From NCBI RefSeq assembly GCF_014490035.1, contig NZ_CP061008.1, positions 2,108,001-2,172,000 of the forward strand: a stretch of 64,000 nt of DNA, in the 5' to 3' direction. The notes under the pieces were generated by a model. It saw nothing but the letters and a program-made list of their open reading frames with translations. It was not told the DNA's origin and made no database searches. Both the position numbers and the translations under genes were made by a program. The DNA comes from Achromobacter xylosoxidans (GTDB taxonomy: Bacteria; Pseudomonadota; Gammaproteobacteria; Burkholderiales; Burkholderiaceae_B). Within the stretch, counting starts at the first letter, position 1. Each line of letters starts with the position of its first letter. Below are positions 29,544 through 37,593 of this stretch, piece by piece.

Positions 29544-29843
29544 ATGGAAGCAAGCCCTCTTGAAGGACGTGTATCCGCGCTCGAGCGGGAAATGGTCGGA
29601 CTCAAGGCCACCATTCGTGCAGCCATAGCCGTGATGATTTTCATGGGCGGCGGGTACTGGTGGTATGCAAACAAGAGTGTCGACAAGCTCGAGCTGTTGG
29701 TAAGCAACGTCAACTCGATTCAGACGGATGTGCTGCTTATCAAGAAGGACAACGAGCGCAAGGACTGGGAGCGTCGCCTAATCACCCAGATGGTCAAGAA
29801 AGGGGGGGCACCCGATGTATCAAAAACTCTCAACGATGATTAG
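29544..29843 (+). CDS. Small membrane protein in the lysis cassette (holin or antiholin candidate)
   Basis: The 99-residue product begins MEASPLEGRVSALEREMVGLKAT and has one membrane segment near residues 26-42 (AAIAVMIFMGGGYWWYANK), followed by a coiled coil (KLELLVSNVNSIQTDVLLIK). It looks like the DUF1515/XhlA-like group of phage lysis-associated proteins. It stands first in the lysis cassette, nine bases before the 2-span protein. Confidence 0.6.
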   Translation: MEASPLEGRVSALEREMVGLKATIRAAIAVMIFMGGGYWWYANKSVDKLELLVSNVNSIQTDVLLIKKDNERKDWERRLITQMVKKGGAPDVSKTLNDD

Positions 29844-29852
29844 GTGTAGCCC

Positions 29853-30161
29853 ATGAAGCTAGTACCCGAATGGCGCTCTTTGTGGCGCTCTCACTCCGTC
29901 CGATTTCAGGCTGCTGCGGCGGCCTTTTTTATTGCCCTTGGGAGTATGACCGATGTTGCTATCGAAGTTTGGCGCGGCCTTCCGGATGATATCCGAGGCG
30001 TTTTCCCGCCGTGGTTCATCTACGGGTTCGGTGTCGCCCTCATCGTTGGGGGTATCCTCAGCAAGTTCTATGTCCAGCGCAAGCTTACAGAAGCCCGCGA
30101 CGCTCGCGTGGGGCAAGAAGGTCAGCCCGGAGTTCAGGGCGAAGGTGATAAGCCTTTGTGA
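29853..30161 (+). CDS. Holin (two membrane spans)
   Basis: The 102-residue product has two membrane spans around residues 19-38 and 52-74 and a charged C-terminus. N- and C-termini should lie on the same side, as in class II holins. The gene overlaps the endolysin gene by 92 bases in another frame, which is unusual. It should form the lesion that releases or activates the endolysin. Confidence 0.7.
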   Translation: MKLVPEWRSLWRSHSVRFQAAAAAFFIALGSMTDVAIEVWRGLPDDIRGVFPPWFIYGFGVALIVGGILSKFYVQRKLTEARDARVGQEGQPGVQGEGDKPL

Positions 30162-30618
30162 ACGTCTTGGGATAGAGCCAGATTATCTGATGGCTTGCAT
30201 GGCGTTTGAGTCTGCTGAGACGTTCTCTCCCAGCATCTACAACGCAGCTGGTAGTGGGGCCGTAGGTCTGATCCAGTTCATGCCCACTACAGCGCGTTCC
30301 CTGGGTACAGCTACCGGCAATTTGGCAGCGCTCTCCGCGGTTGATCAGCTTGATTGGGTGGAGAAGTATTTCCAGCCCTACAAAGGCCGATTGAAGACTC
30401 TGAGCGACGTATACATGGCGATCCTATGGCCTGCTGCCATAGGCAAGCCGGAATCGTCATCCCTCTGGGCGCAGTCGGAGCGGCCTACAACCTATCGGCA
30501 GAACTCTGGCCTTGATGCTAACAAGGATGGGGTGATCACCAAAGCTGAAGCAGCCAGCAAAGTGCAGGCAAAACTGGAGCGCGGCCGCAAGCCGGAATAC
30601 CTATGGGTGTCGCCATGA
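30070..30618 (+). CDS. Endolysin, lytic transglycosylase-like (SLT)
   Basis: The 182-residue product contains an SLT-type fold: LGIEPDYLMACMAFESAETF with the likely catalytic Glu in FESAE, then NAAGSGAVGLIQFMPTTARS (the GLIQFMP motif) and a C-terminal region (LDANKDGVITKAEA) with an EF-hand-like loop. I chose the ATG at 30070; an earlier ATG at 29986 would overlap the holin still more. A Ca-binding site is inferred only from the loop pattern DANKDGVIT. It ends at 30618, overlapping the Rz-like gene by four bases. Confidence 0.8.
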   Translation: MSSASLQKPATLAWGKKVSPEFRAKVISLCERLGIEPDYLMACMAFESAETFSPSIYNAAGSGAVGLIQFMPTTARSLGTATGNLAALSAVDQLDWVEKYFQPYKGRLKTLSDVYMAILWPAAIGKPESSSLWAQSERPTTYRQNSGLDANKDGVITKAEAASKVQAKLERGRKPEYLWVSP

Positions 30619-30869
30619 GCATGCTGATAGCCGAATTCTGGCCCTACATCGCCGGGGGGCTAGCAATCGTCCTGGCGTACTTTGGCGTGCGCCTCAAGGG
30701 TAAGTCTGACGGGCGCCAAGAGATCCGAGAGCAGATCAACAAGCAGGCGGTGGAAGCCGCCAAGGAAAGCCGCGATGTTCAAGCCAAGATTGATCGCATG
30801 GATGATGACACTGTTAGGTCTGAGTTTAATCGTCGCTGGGTGCGCCACAAGGGAAAGGGTGGGCAATGA
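30615..30869 (+). CDS. Rz-like i-spanin
   Basis: The 84-residue product has an N-terminal membrane anchor (residues 3-24: LIAEFWPYIAGGLAIVLAYF) and a C-terminal periplasmic coiled coil rich in Glu, Lys and Arg (REQINKQAVEAAKESRDVQA). It overlaps the endolysin stop by four bases and has an o-spanin gene nested in another frame (30775-30999), as in lambda Rz/Rz1. Together they fuse inner and outer membranes in the final lysis step. Confidence 0.75.
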   Translation: MSMLIAEFWPYIAGGLAIVLAYFGVRLKGKSDGRQEIREQINKQAVEAAKESRDVQAKIDRMDDDTVRSEFNRRWVRHKGKGGQ

Positions 30870-30999
30870 GTTTTGCGCTCTGGCGCGCCCCTTCTACTTC
30901 TCCGAAGGTAGCCATTTGACGGTCGAAGACATGCGATATGTCATGGCTCATAACGAGCTTGGCGCCAGGCTGTGTGATTGGCCAGGGATGGATGACTAA
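30775..30999 (+). CDS. Rz1-like o-spanin lipoprotein
   Basis: The 74-residue product begins MFKPRLIAWMMTLLGLSLI and has the lipobox VAGC (Cys near residue 23). The start at 30775 lies inside the Rz-like gene in the +1 frame, and the two share 95 bases. The tail after the Cys is longer than in lambda Rz1 and not proline-rich, which is somewhat atypical. No other lipoprotein gene lies nearby. Confidence 0.7.
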   Translation: MFKPRLIAWMMTLLGLSLIVAGCATRERVGNEFCALARPFYFSEGSHLTVEDMRYVMAHNELGARLCDWPGMDD

Positions 31000-31208
31000 C
31001 CGCGGTCCTTGACCAGCCGGATCTCATCATCTGATCCTACTTCGCGCTCCCATGACCCGCAGCCCTGATCCGGAAAGGATGGGGCGATCTTGAATGCCGG
31101 ATCTCGGCGGCAGAATGGCCTGCGTCCCTGGTCGGTAGTCTCGCCGTGCCAGTGCGTGCAGGTCCAGCAACCTCCGGGGTTGGCGGTGGGGTCTTTGAAG
31201 TAGGACAT
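30996..31208 (-). CDS. Small Cys-rich phage protein at the right end
   Basis: The 70-residue product carries GGCWTCTHWHG, then RPFCRRDP and a third Cys in DQGCGSW, so a zinc site is possible. It is on the reverse strand, convergent with the Rz1 gene and overlapping its stop by four bases. Genes of this type at the right prophage edge are often expressed in the lysogen. No Shine-Dalgarno is clear. Confidence 0.55.
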   Translation of the reverse strand: MSYFKDPTANPGGCWTCTHWHGETTDQGRRPFCRRDPAFKIAPSFPDQGCGSWEREVGSDDEIRLVKDRG

Positions 31209-31471
31209 TCTGCGTCTAATACTCAGGAATCCGTCTAGGAATCATGCGACTCTATGGCCACCTAAGTAGCCATAGGTTATTAGACAGTTGACAGCACAAA
31301 GACCTTTTAAGTCAAACGGTTACGCAATTCTGCCGGCATGATGCTGCATCATGGGGGTGTGGCCCGGGTGGGCGTCGGCGGCGGTGTTTTGCGTTGCGGA
31401 ATTCATGCCCGTGATTGTATCGGGCGCGTGAACCGCTGCGGGGAGGGACGGATGCTGGTTTTGTCCGGACC
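31209..31471. other. Intergenic region with the inferred right prophage boundary
   Basis: The stretch has no gene. It changes from AT-richer phage-like sequence (to about 31,330) to GC-rich chromosome. A 7-bp hairpin CTATGGC/GCCATAG (31252-31275) and a direct repeat AGGAATC (31224-31230 and 31236-31242 approximately) could be integrase or excision sites. No tRNA end was recognised. The attachment core cannot be identified without the left end. Confidence 0.5.
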
Positions 31472-32431
31472 TCACTTGTTCATGATATTCCCCAACTTCT
31501 TGATCACCTCACGCTCGGTTTCCGCGCTGGCGTGGGCGGCCTTGGTGTAGCTCGCCGTATCCATGTACTGCGGCGATACGCCGGACTGGCGCAGCAGGGC
31601 CAGGAAGGCTTCGTCCTTGAGCGTGTCGCGGAAGGCGCCGTCGAGCTTGGCGATCACGGCCGGGTCCATGCCCTTGGGACCGGCGATGCCGAAGGGCGAG
31701 GTGTGCACCACGGGATAGCCGGCTTCCTTCAGGGTGGGGACGTCCGGCAGGTCGGGGGAACGCTTGTCGCCCAGCGACGCGAGGATGCGGACCTTGCCCG
31801 AGGCGACGTAGGGCAGGATGGTGCTGGCGCCGACCAGCACCTGGATGTGGCCGCCCAGCATGGCGGTCAGCGCGTCGGCGTCGCCCTTGTAGGGCACGTG
31901 GGTCCATTTGGCCTGGGCGGCTTCGCCCAGCTGCACCATGGCGATGTGCTGGCTGCTGTAGGCGCCCGGCGTGCCGTAGGAAATCGTGTCGGGCTTGGAC
32001 TTGGCGTAGGCGACCAGGTCGTCCAGCGTCTTCCAGGGCGAGTCCGAGGCGACGGCGACGTAGTAGTTGTAGCCGGCGATCATCGAGATGTAGGTCAGGT
32101 CCTTGACCGGGTCGTAGCGCGTGCCGGTGATGTGCGGCATGCGGAAGATGCCGATGGGCACCATGGTGACGGTATAGCCGTCGGGCGCGGTGTTGAGCAT
32201 CTGGGTCGCGCCCAGCGTGCCGTTGGCGCCAGTCTTGTTCTCGACCACCACGGTCTGGCCGAGGCGCTTGCCGGACTGCTCGGCCAGGGCGCGGCCGACC
32301 ACGTCGGTGACGCCGCCGGCGGAGTACGGGATGATCAGGCGGATCGGATGATTGGGAAAGTCCTGCGCCAGCGCGGGGGCGCTGCCTGCACTTGCCAGGA
32401 CCATCATGCTTGCTGCCAGGATCTTCTTCAT
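31472..32431 (-). CDS. Bug-type tripartite tricarboxylate receptor (TctC family)
   Basis: The 319-residue product has a signal peptide (residues 1-22, MKKILAASMMVLASAGS to ALA) and the Bug start FPNHPIRLIIPYSAGGVTDV. Other typical segments are VVVENKTGANGTLG, KSKPDTISYGTPG and GIAGPKGMDP. These periplasmic proteins bind carboxylates. No TctA/TctB transporter genes lie nearby, as is usual in this lineage. AGGAGG precedes the ATG at 32431. It lies 70 bases after the fumarylacetoacetase gene and is probably in one operon with it. Confidence 0.93.
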   Translation of the reverse strand: MKKILAASMMVLASAGSAPALAQDFPNHPIRLIIPYSAGGVTDVVGRALAEQSGKRLGQTVVVENKTGANGTLGATQMLNTAPDGYTVTMVPIGIFRMPHITGTRYDPVKDLTYISMIAGYNYYVAVASDSPWKTLDDLVAYAKSKPDTISYGTPGAYSSQHIAMVQLGEAAQAKWTHVPYKGDADALTAMLGGHIQVLVGASTILPYVASGKVRILASLGDKRSPDLPDVPTLKEAGYPVVHTSPFGIAGPKGMDPAVIAKLDGAFRDTLKDEAFLALLRQSGVSPQYMDTASYTKAAHASAETEREVIKKLGNIMNK

Positions 32432-32502
32432 GTCATTCCTCCTTTGTGTGCCGCCGGCTTGCCGGCCGTCTCCAGGTCTAGCGGGATGCCTGGTATTGAA
32501 CG

Positions 32503-33813
32503 TCAATCGATGATGCGCGCGCGGCTTGCGCCGAAGCCGATGCGCTGGAAACCCTCGCGGCTGCAATGGGCCGTCAGGGTGACTTCGTCTCCGGCCTCCA
32601 GGAACAGCCGGGTTTCGCCCGAGGGCAGGGTAATGGGTTGCGTGCCGCCGTGCGTCAGTTCGAGCAGGCTGCCGTGGCCGCTGTCGTCGGGCGTGGAGAT
32701 GGTGCCCGAGCCCAGCAGGTCGCCGGGGCGCAGGTTGCAGCCGCCCAGCGTGTGCTGCGCCACCATCTGCGCGGGCGTCCAGTACAGGTGGCGCGCGTCG
32801 GATGCCGACAGCTGGCGCGGCGCCTGCGCGCGTTCGCGCATGAGCGGCGTGGATAGCCACGCCTGCAACGCGATCTCCAGTCCGCCGCTGGCGGCATCCC
32901 TGGCGTCGCGCAGGTAGGGCAGCAGTTCGGGATCGGCGTCGCCGCGCGCCATCGCGGCGCGGCGGAACGGGGCCAGCGCCTCGCTGGTCACGATCCAGGG
33001 CGAAACCGTGGACGCGAAGTTCTTGCCCTGGAAGGGCCCCAGCGGCTGGTATTCCCAGGCCTGGATGTCGCGCGCGGACCAGTCGTTCAGCAGGCCGTAG
33101 CCGGCGATGTGGCCGGCGGCGAGCTCCAGCGGCACCGGCTCCCCGAGGGCATTGCCGGGGCCGATCCAGATGGCCAGTTCCAGTTCGAAGTCCAATTGCG
33201 CCGAGGGCCGGAAGGCCGGCGTATCGACGCCGGCCGCGATCCTGACCTGGCCGCGGGGCCGCCGCACGGGCGTGTCGGACGCGCAGATGGAGGACGCGCG
33301 GCCATGGTAGGCAATGGGCACGTGCTTGTAGTTCGGCATCAGCGGGTTGTTGGGGCGGAACAGCTTGCCCACGTGGCTTGCGTGATGGATGCCCGCATAG
33401 AAATCGGTGTAGTCGCCCACGTCCGCGGGCAGCAGCAGTTCGCACTGCGCTTGCGGGTGCAGCAGGCGCGCGGCATGGGCCTCATGCCGCGCGCGGCCAG
33501 GGTGTGCGGCGTCCAGCAGGGCGAACAGCGCGTGCCGCACAGCCTTGCGGGTGGGGCCGGGCAAAGCCATCCAGTCGTTGAGCCTGCGCGCCGACAGCGC
33601 TTGGCGTGCGACCGGGTCCAGTCCGTCCAGCAGGCCCAGTTCCACGGCGGCCTGGACATCCAGCACCTGTTCGCCGATGGCGACGCCGATTCGTGGTGCG
33701 CCGCCATCGTGGCGGAACACGCCCATCGGCAGGTTCTGCACCGGGAAATCCGGATGGCCGTCGGCGCCGTCGACCCAGCTCTGGGCGGTGGGCGCGTGGG
33801 TGTGGTCCAGCAT
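32503..33813 (-). CDS. fahA: Fumarylacetoacetase
   Basis: The 436-residue product has the full two-domain length of FAH. Signatures are DFYAGIHHASHVGKLFRP, VPIAYHGRASSI, LDFELELAIWIG, GYGLLNDWSARDIQ and LGSGTISTPDDSGHGSLLELT, with the metal ligands Asp and Glu in DFY and LDFELE. It hydrolyses fumarylacetoacetate to fumarate and acetoacetate, the last step of tyrosine or homogentisate breakdown. No other homogentisate genes are nearby. Start at 33813 (GAGGAG upstream). The adjacent hydroxybutyrate dehydrogenase could act on its acetoacetate. Confidence 0.9.
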   Translation of the reverse strand: MLDHTHAPTAQSWVDGADGHPDFPVQNLPMGVFRHDGGAPRIGVAIGEQVLDVQAAVELGLLDGLDPVARQALSARRLNDWMALPGPTRKAVRHALFALLDAAHPGRARHEAHAARLLHPQAQCELLLPADVGDYTDFYAGIHHASHVGKLFRPNNPLMPNYKHVPIAYHGRASSICASDTPVRRPRGQVRIAAGVDTPAFRPSAQLDFELELAIWIGPGNALGEPVPLELAAGHIAGYGLLNDWSARDIQAWEYQPLGPFQGKNFASTVSPWIVTSEALAPFRRAAMARGDADPELLPYLRDARDAASGGLEIALQAWLSTPLMRERAQAPRQLSASDARHLYWTPAQMVAQHTLGGCNLRPGDLLGSGTISTPDDSGHGSLLELTHGGTQPITLPSGETRLFLEAGDEVTLTAHCSREGFQRIGFGASRARIID

Positions 33814-33897
33814 CGTGTACTCCTCGCGGGCATTGTCGGTATGGCTGCGCGCCGCTGCCCGGCCTGCGCGCATGTTCGTGAGGTCGTCGTCGCCGCT

Positions 33898-34686
33898 TCA
33901 GGCCGCGGTCGTGCCGCCGTCCATGGCCCAGGCCACGCCGCGGACTTCGTCGGCGTCGGGCGAACAGAAGAACTCGCACAGCCCGGCGATTTGCTCCAGG
34001 GTGACGAACTTGCCCGAGGGCTGGCGCAGGCCCAACAGTTTGTTGGTGGCTGCGGCATTGTCCAGGCCGTCACGTTCGGCCAGTGCGTCGATCTGCTTCT
34101 GCACCAGCGGCGTGTGTACCCAGCCGGGGCAGATGGCGTTGCAGGTGATGGCGGTCTGCGCGGTTTCCAGCGCCACCGATTTGGTGAGGCCGATCAAGCC
34201 GTGCTTGGTGGCGTTGTAGCCGGTCTTGCCGGCGCGGCCGCGCAAGCCGCTGATGGATGCCATGTTGACGATGCGGCCCCAGTTGCGTGCGCGCATGGCA
34301 GGCAGTGCGGTGCGTATGGTGTGGAAGCTGGCGGACAGGTTGACCGCGATCATGTCGTCCCACTTGTCGACCGGAAAGGCTTCGATCTGGCTGACGTGCT
34401 GGATGCCGGCGTTGTTGACCAGGATGTCCAGCGCGCCGTAGGCCTGGTTCAACTCGGCCATCATGGCCTCGATCTCGGCCGGCTTGCGCAGGTCGCAGGG
34501 CTGGAAACGGACCGGCACGCCATAGGTATCGCGGAATTCGGCGCAGAGCGCGTCGGCCGCCGAAGCGTCGGCCAGGCCGTTGAGCACCAGGGTCGCGCCG
34601 GAGCGCGCCAGGCGCCGCGCTACCGCCAGGCCGATGCCGCTGGTCGAACCGGTTACCAGGGCCACCCGCCCCGAAAGATCAGCCAT
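33898..34686 (-). CDS. 3-hydroxybutyrate dehydrogenase (SDR)
   Basis: The 262-residue product is a classical SDR: nucleotide motif TGSTSGIG (12-19), NNAG (91-94), catalytic Ser144, Tyr157 and Lys161, and the segment CPGWVHTPLVQKQI, characteristic of D-3-hydroxybutyrate dehydrogenases. It interconverts 3-hydroxybutyrate and acetoacetate with NAD. The ATG at 34686 has GGAG at seven bases. The next gene on the left is fumarylacetoacetase, whose product acetoacetate is its substrate. A divergent LysR gene probably controls the cluster. Confidence 0.85.
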   Translation of the reverse strand: MADLSGRVALVTGSTSGIGLAVARRLARSGATLVLNGLADASAADALCAEFRDTYGVPVRFQPCDLRKPAEIEAMMAELNQAYGALDILVNNAGIQHVSQIEAFPVDKWDDMIAVNLSASFHTIRTALPAMRARNWGRIVNMASISGLRGRAGKTGYNATKHGLIGLTKSVALETAQTAITCNAICPGWVHTPLVQKQIDALAERDGLDNAAATNKLLGLRQPSGKFVTLEQIAGLCEFFCSPDADEVRGVAWAMDGGTTAA

Positions 34687-34816
34687 GCTTGTCTCCACGC
34701 TGTGTCGTTATGGAATGCGTGGCAGGTTAGGGCGTGGGGATTGAGTCGTCCAATTTATTATCGATGCATGATTTATATTCGTAGAATATTAATAGCCGGC
34801 ACCCTCAGAACCGCTC

Positions 34817-35707
34817 ATGGAATTGCGCCATCTGCAGAGCTTCATGGTCCTCGCCACGGAGCTGAACTTCACGCGGGCCGCCTTGCGCCTGCACATCGCC
34901 CAACCGCCCTTGAGCCAGCGCATCCGCGAACTCGAAGACGAGCTGGGCGTGAAGCTGTTCGACCGCAGCACGCGCAAGGTGACGCTGACGGTGGCGGGCC
35001 GCGTGTTCCTGGACAGCATCCAGCCCATGTTCCGGCAGCTTGACGGCGCCGTGGAGGCTTGCCGCAAGGCTGGCCGGGGCGAGACCGGCAGCCTGCGGCT
35101 GGGCTATACCGGACGCGCCAGCCATGTGCGCCTGCCGGGGCTGGTGCGCGATTGCCGGCGCCATTACAGCGATATCGCGCTGGACATCCAGGGGCCGCTG
35201 CCCACGGGCGAGTTGCGCCTGAAGCTGCTGGACGGCACGCTGGATGCGGCGCTGTGCTTTCTGCCCCTGGAGGGCAAGCACATCGCGTCGCACGAGTTCA
35301 TGCTCAGCGAGTTTTCCATTGCGCTGGCGGACGCGCATCCATTGGCCGCCAAGGCCGAATTGCGTGTCGCGGATCTGGCGCAAGAACCATTCATCGCCTA
35401 TCCCTCGGGCAAGGGCTTCCACTTGCGCGACGCCATGGATGCGATCTGCCTGGAGGCGGGTTTCCTGCCGCGCGTGCTGCGGGAAACGGAGGCGTCCCAA
35501 ACCCTGCTGTGCCTGGTCGCGGCTGGCACCGGCGTGGCCATCATTCCGCGCGACATCGAATCCTTCAACATGGAGGGCGTGATGTTCCGCCCGTTGCCGG
35601 CGGACGCCCCTAAGCTGCAGCACGGCATTGCTTGGCTGGAGACCAACCAGAATCCGGCGTTAGGGCGTCTGTTGGCGTTGTGCGGCGTCGGGGGCGTGGC
35701 GGGGTAG
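34817..35707 (+). CDS. LysR-type transcriptional regulator
   Basis: The 296-residue product has an HTH N-terminus (MELRHLQSFMVLATELNFTRAALRLHIAQPPLSQRIRELE, here described in part: HIAQPPLSQRIRELEDELG) and a substrate-binding domain starting near GSLRLGYTGRASHV. It is divergent from the hydroxybutyrate dehydrogenase gene across a 130-bp AT-rich gap (34687-34816), the usual layout for control of that cluster. The inducer is unknown. Confidence 0.9.
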   Translation: MELRHLQSFMVLATELNFTRAALRLHIAQPPLSQRIRELEDELGVKLFDRSTRKVTLTVAGRVFLDSIQPMFRQLDGAVEACRKAGRGETGSLRLGYTGRASHVRLPGLVRDCRRHYSDIALDIQGPLPTGELRLKLLDGTLDAALCFLPLEGKHIASHEFMLSEFSIALADAHPLAAKAELRVADLAQEPFIAYPSGKGFHLRDAMDAICLEAGFLPRVLRETEASQTLLCLVAAGTGVAIIPRDIESFNMEGVMFRPLPADAPKLQHGIAWLETNQNPALGRLLALCGVGGVAG

Positions 35708-35794
35708 GGGGCCTGTCCGCGCTTGCTCCTGGCCGGCCGCAAACGGCACAATCGCAGCGCGCGGCCCTGTTTCCGCCGCCGGAGTCTCTTATCC

Positions 35795-36703
35795 ATGCAG
35801 GTTCTATCCGTCCCGGCCACGCTGGACGCCAGCGAGCGCATCACCATCACCAGCGGCCCGCACCAGGCCGAATTCGCGCCGGGCGGCGGCGGCCGCCTGA
35901 CCCGGTTGTCCACCGGCGCGCATGACTGGATCGTGCCCCTGACCGACACGCAGTGGCCCGCCGGACGCTGGCCGCGGGCGGGCTCCTATCCGCTGGCGCC
36001 TTACTCCAACCGCATCCGCGACGGCGTGTTCACCTTCAACGGCGCCAGGCACGCATTGCAGTCCGTACCCGGCCGGCCCCATGCGATCCATGGTGCAGGC
36101 CTGTATCAGCCGTGGCGCGTGCGCAGCCACAGTCCGGACAGCGTCGACCTGGTGCTGGAGCAGCCCGCCGGCGTGCTGGGCTGGCCCTGGCCCTTCGAAT
36201 GCGTGCAGCGCTATCAGCTGGACGCGCGCGGCCTGAGCGTGGCGCTTGCCATCGTCAATCTCGGCGACACGCCCATGCCTTGCGGCCTGGGCCTGCATCC
36301 CTATTTCACGGCCGAGCGGGTCACGCTGCATGCGCGCCGCGAGTGGGCGGCGGACGCCGACGGCCTGCCCACCGGCAGCAAGGCCGTTCATGTGCGCGAA
36401 CTGCGGCGTTCGGCCAGCGGCTGCGATACCTATCTGTCGCAGTGGGAAGGGCGAGCCACCCTGCATTGGCCCGATAGGCATCAGTTGTCGCTGCACGCCG
36501 ACCCGGCGTTTGCGCATCTGGTGGTCTACACGGCGGGCGGTTCGGATTTTCTGTGCGTCGAGCCGGTCACCAACGTGGCCGATGCATTCAACCTTGCGGC
36601 GGCCGGCGAAGCCCGTACCGGCATGCGGACGCTCGAGCCCGGCGCGCGCTTTGCCGCGACCGCGTTGTTCGGCCTGGAGCCGCCTCGGGCTGCGCGTTCC
36701 TGA
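35795..36703 (+). CDS. Aldose 1-epimerase family protein
   Basis: The 302-residue product fits the galactose mutarotase-like fold: WPAGRWPRAGSYPLAPYSNRIRDG (conserved PYSNR), PHAIHGAGLYQPW (conserved His in IHG), GLGLHPYF (second His) and a late Glu in FLCVEPVTNVADA. It interconverts alpha and beta anomers of aldoses or related sugars. It stands after LysR and before a small unknown gene, with no operon partner of clear sugar metabolism. Confidence 0.85.
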   Translation: MQVLSVPATLDASERITITSGPHQAEFAPGGGGRLTRLSTGAHDWIVPLTDTQWPAGRWPRAGSYPLAPYSNRIRDGVFTFNGARHALQSVPGRPHAIHGAGLYQPWRVRSHSPDSVDLVLEQPAGVLGWPWPFECVQRYQLDARGLSVALAIVNLGDTPMPCGLGLHPYFTAERVTLHARREWAADADGLPTGSKAVHVRELRRSASGCDTYLSQWEGRATLHWPDRHQLSLHADPAFAHLVVYTAGGSDFLCVEPVTNVADAFNLAAAGEARTGMRTLEPGARFAATALFGLEPPRAARS

Positions 36704-36778
36704 TGCCTGCAAGCGGCGCTTTGAAAGCGCCGCCGCCTGCGGCGATAATCCGGGCAAACCAAGTCCAGGAGTCCTTCG

Positions 36779-37135
36779 ATGAAAAAGCTCAGCACCGAAC
36801 AATTGCAGGCCGCGGCCGAGACGCTGCGCCGCGTGCAGGCGAGGCTGGCGCGCGCCGGCAACTTGCCGCTTGAGCCCACCCTCTATGCCTGCGCGCAAGG
36901 ATTCCGCCGCAATGTGCCCGACTATCTGTGGTCGTGGCTGTCAGGCCTGCTGGCGCCGCACAAAAGCCTGGGCGCGTGGATGGATGCGCACCAGCCTGGC
37001 TGGCGCACGGGCAAGACGCCCGCCGCGGTGGTCTACGCGCGCAGCGAAAACGGCTGGCTGGAATGGCTGATCGCCGAGCTGGAAGCCGAGATCAATGATC
37101 CCCACGCCCGCGCCAAGCGGGAAGGGCGCGCCTAG
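36779..37135 (+). CDS. Conserved protein of unknown function
   Basis: The 118-residue product begins MKKLSTEQLQAAAETLRRVQ, is helical and basic with many Trp in the C-terminal half (WLEWLIAELEAEINDP). It has no signal peptide or membrane span. It follows the epimerase by 75 bases. I do not recognise a domain. Confidence 0.65.
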   Translation: MKKLSTEQLQAAAETLRRVQARLARAGNLPLEPTLYACAQGFRRNVPDYLWSWLSGLLAPHKSLGAWMDAHQPGWRTGKTPAAVVYARSENGWLEWLIAELEAEINDPHARAKREGRA

Positions 37136-37195
37136 AACGGGCGCATTGCCGGCGCATCATGTGTCGCAGTTCGGACCGGATGCCGGCCCCACGCC

Positions 37196-37441
37196 TCAGG
37201 CCCGCTCGGCTCGCGAGCGGCGCACCAGAAGGAATAGCGCTTCCAAGACGGCGGCCGCCAGCAGGGCGGCCAGCACCGAACCCAGTACCTGCAAGTCCCA
37301 TAGGCGCGGCGGACCCACGCGGAACTGCACGGTGTCGAAGACCAGTCCGGCCGTGATGCCGGCGACGATGGCGGCCTTCCATCCTTGCAAGGGAGCCAGC
37401 CGCAGCATCAGCAGGGTGAAGGCCACCATCCCCCAGAGCAC
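37196..37441 (-). CDS. Small membrane protein of unknown function
   Basis: The product has 81 residues with two or three probable membrane spans and a basic tail (VRRSRAERA). The only in-frame start I see is GTG at 37441. The frame remains open further upstream (phrase LLLDHILNQALEPV) but without an ATG, so the true N-terminus may lie upstream, or a start codon may be lost; an ATG (MRDTIGS) lies upstream in a different frame. Confidence 0.5.
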   Translation of the reverse strand: MLWGMVAFTLLMLRLAPLQGWKAAIVAGITAGLVFDTVQFRVGPPRLWDLQVLGSVLAALLAAAVLEALFLLVRRSRAERA

Positions 37442-37593
37442 GGGTTCAAGCGCCTGATTGAGAATGTGGTCGAGCAGAAGAGACTCCCGATGGTGTCGCG
37501 CATGTGTTTGCGCGCAGTCGAGTTTGTACTGCTTTCTGCCTGCAATTGCGAGACGCCCCGCCGCCGCGAGCGGCGAGGCATGGCCTACGCGCC

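Larger units (their letters stand above)
1..31300. mobile_element. Prophage (temperate podovirus-like), left end outside window
   Basis: The stretch has lambda-like order: leftward early genes, CI/Cro switch, CII, O/P replication, Q, terminase, portal, coat, tail and ejection proteins, tail fibre, lysis. No tail tube, sheath or tape-measure gene is seen, while the portal is about 700 residues and large Gln/Gly-rich ejection-type proteins are present, which suggests a short-tailed virion. Base composition is visibly less GC-rich than the chromosome after 31.4 kb. The integrase and left attachment site are not in the window. The right edge, between 31,209 and 31,471, is inferred from where phage genes stop and a chromosomal Bug receptor gene ends. 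All structural genes look intact, so the element could be functional. Confidence 0.93.

Noticed and set aside
31415..32917. Long plus-strand frames over the Bug and fumarylacetoacetase genes
   Set aside because: High GC produces long open frames on the opposite strand; the minus-strand genes have family motifs, the plus-strand frames do not.
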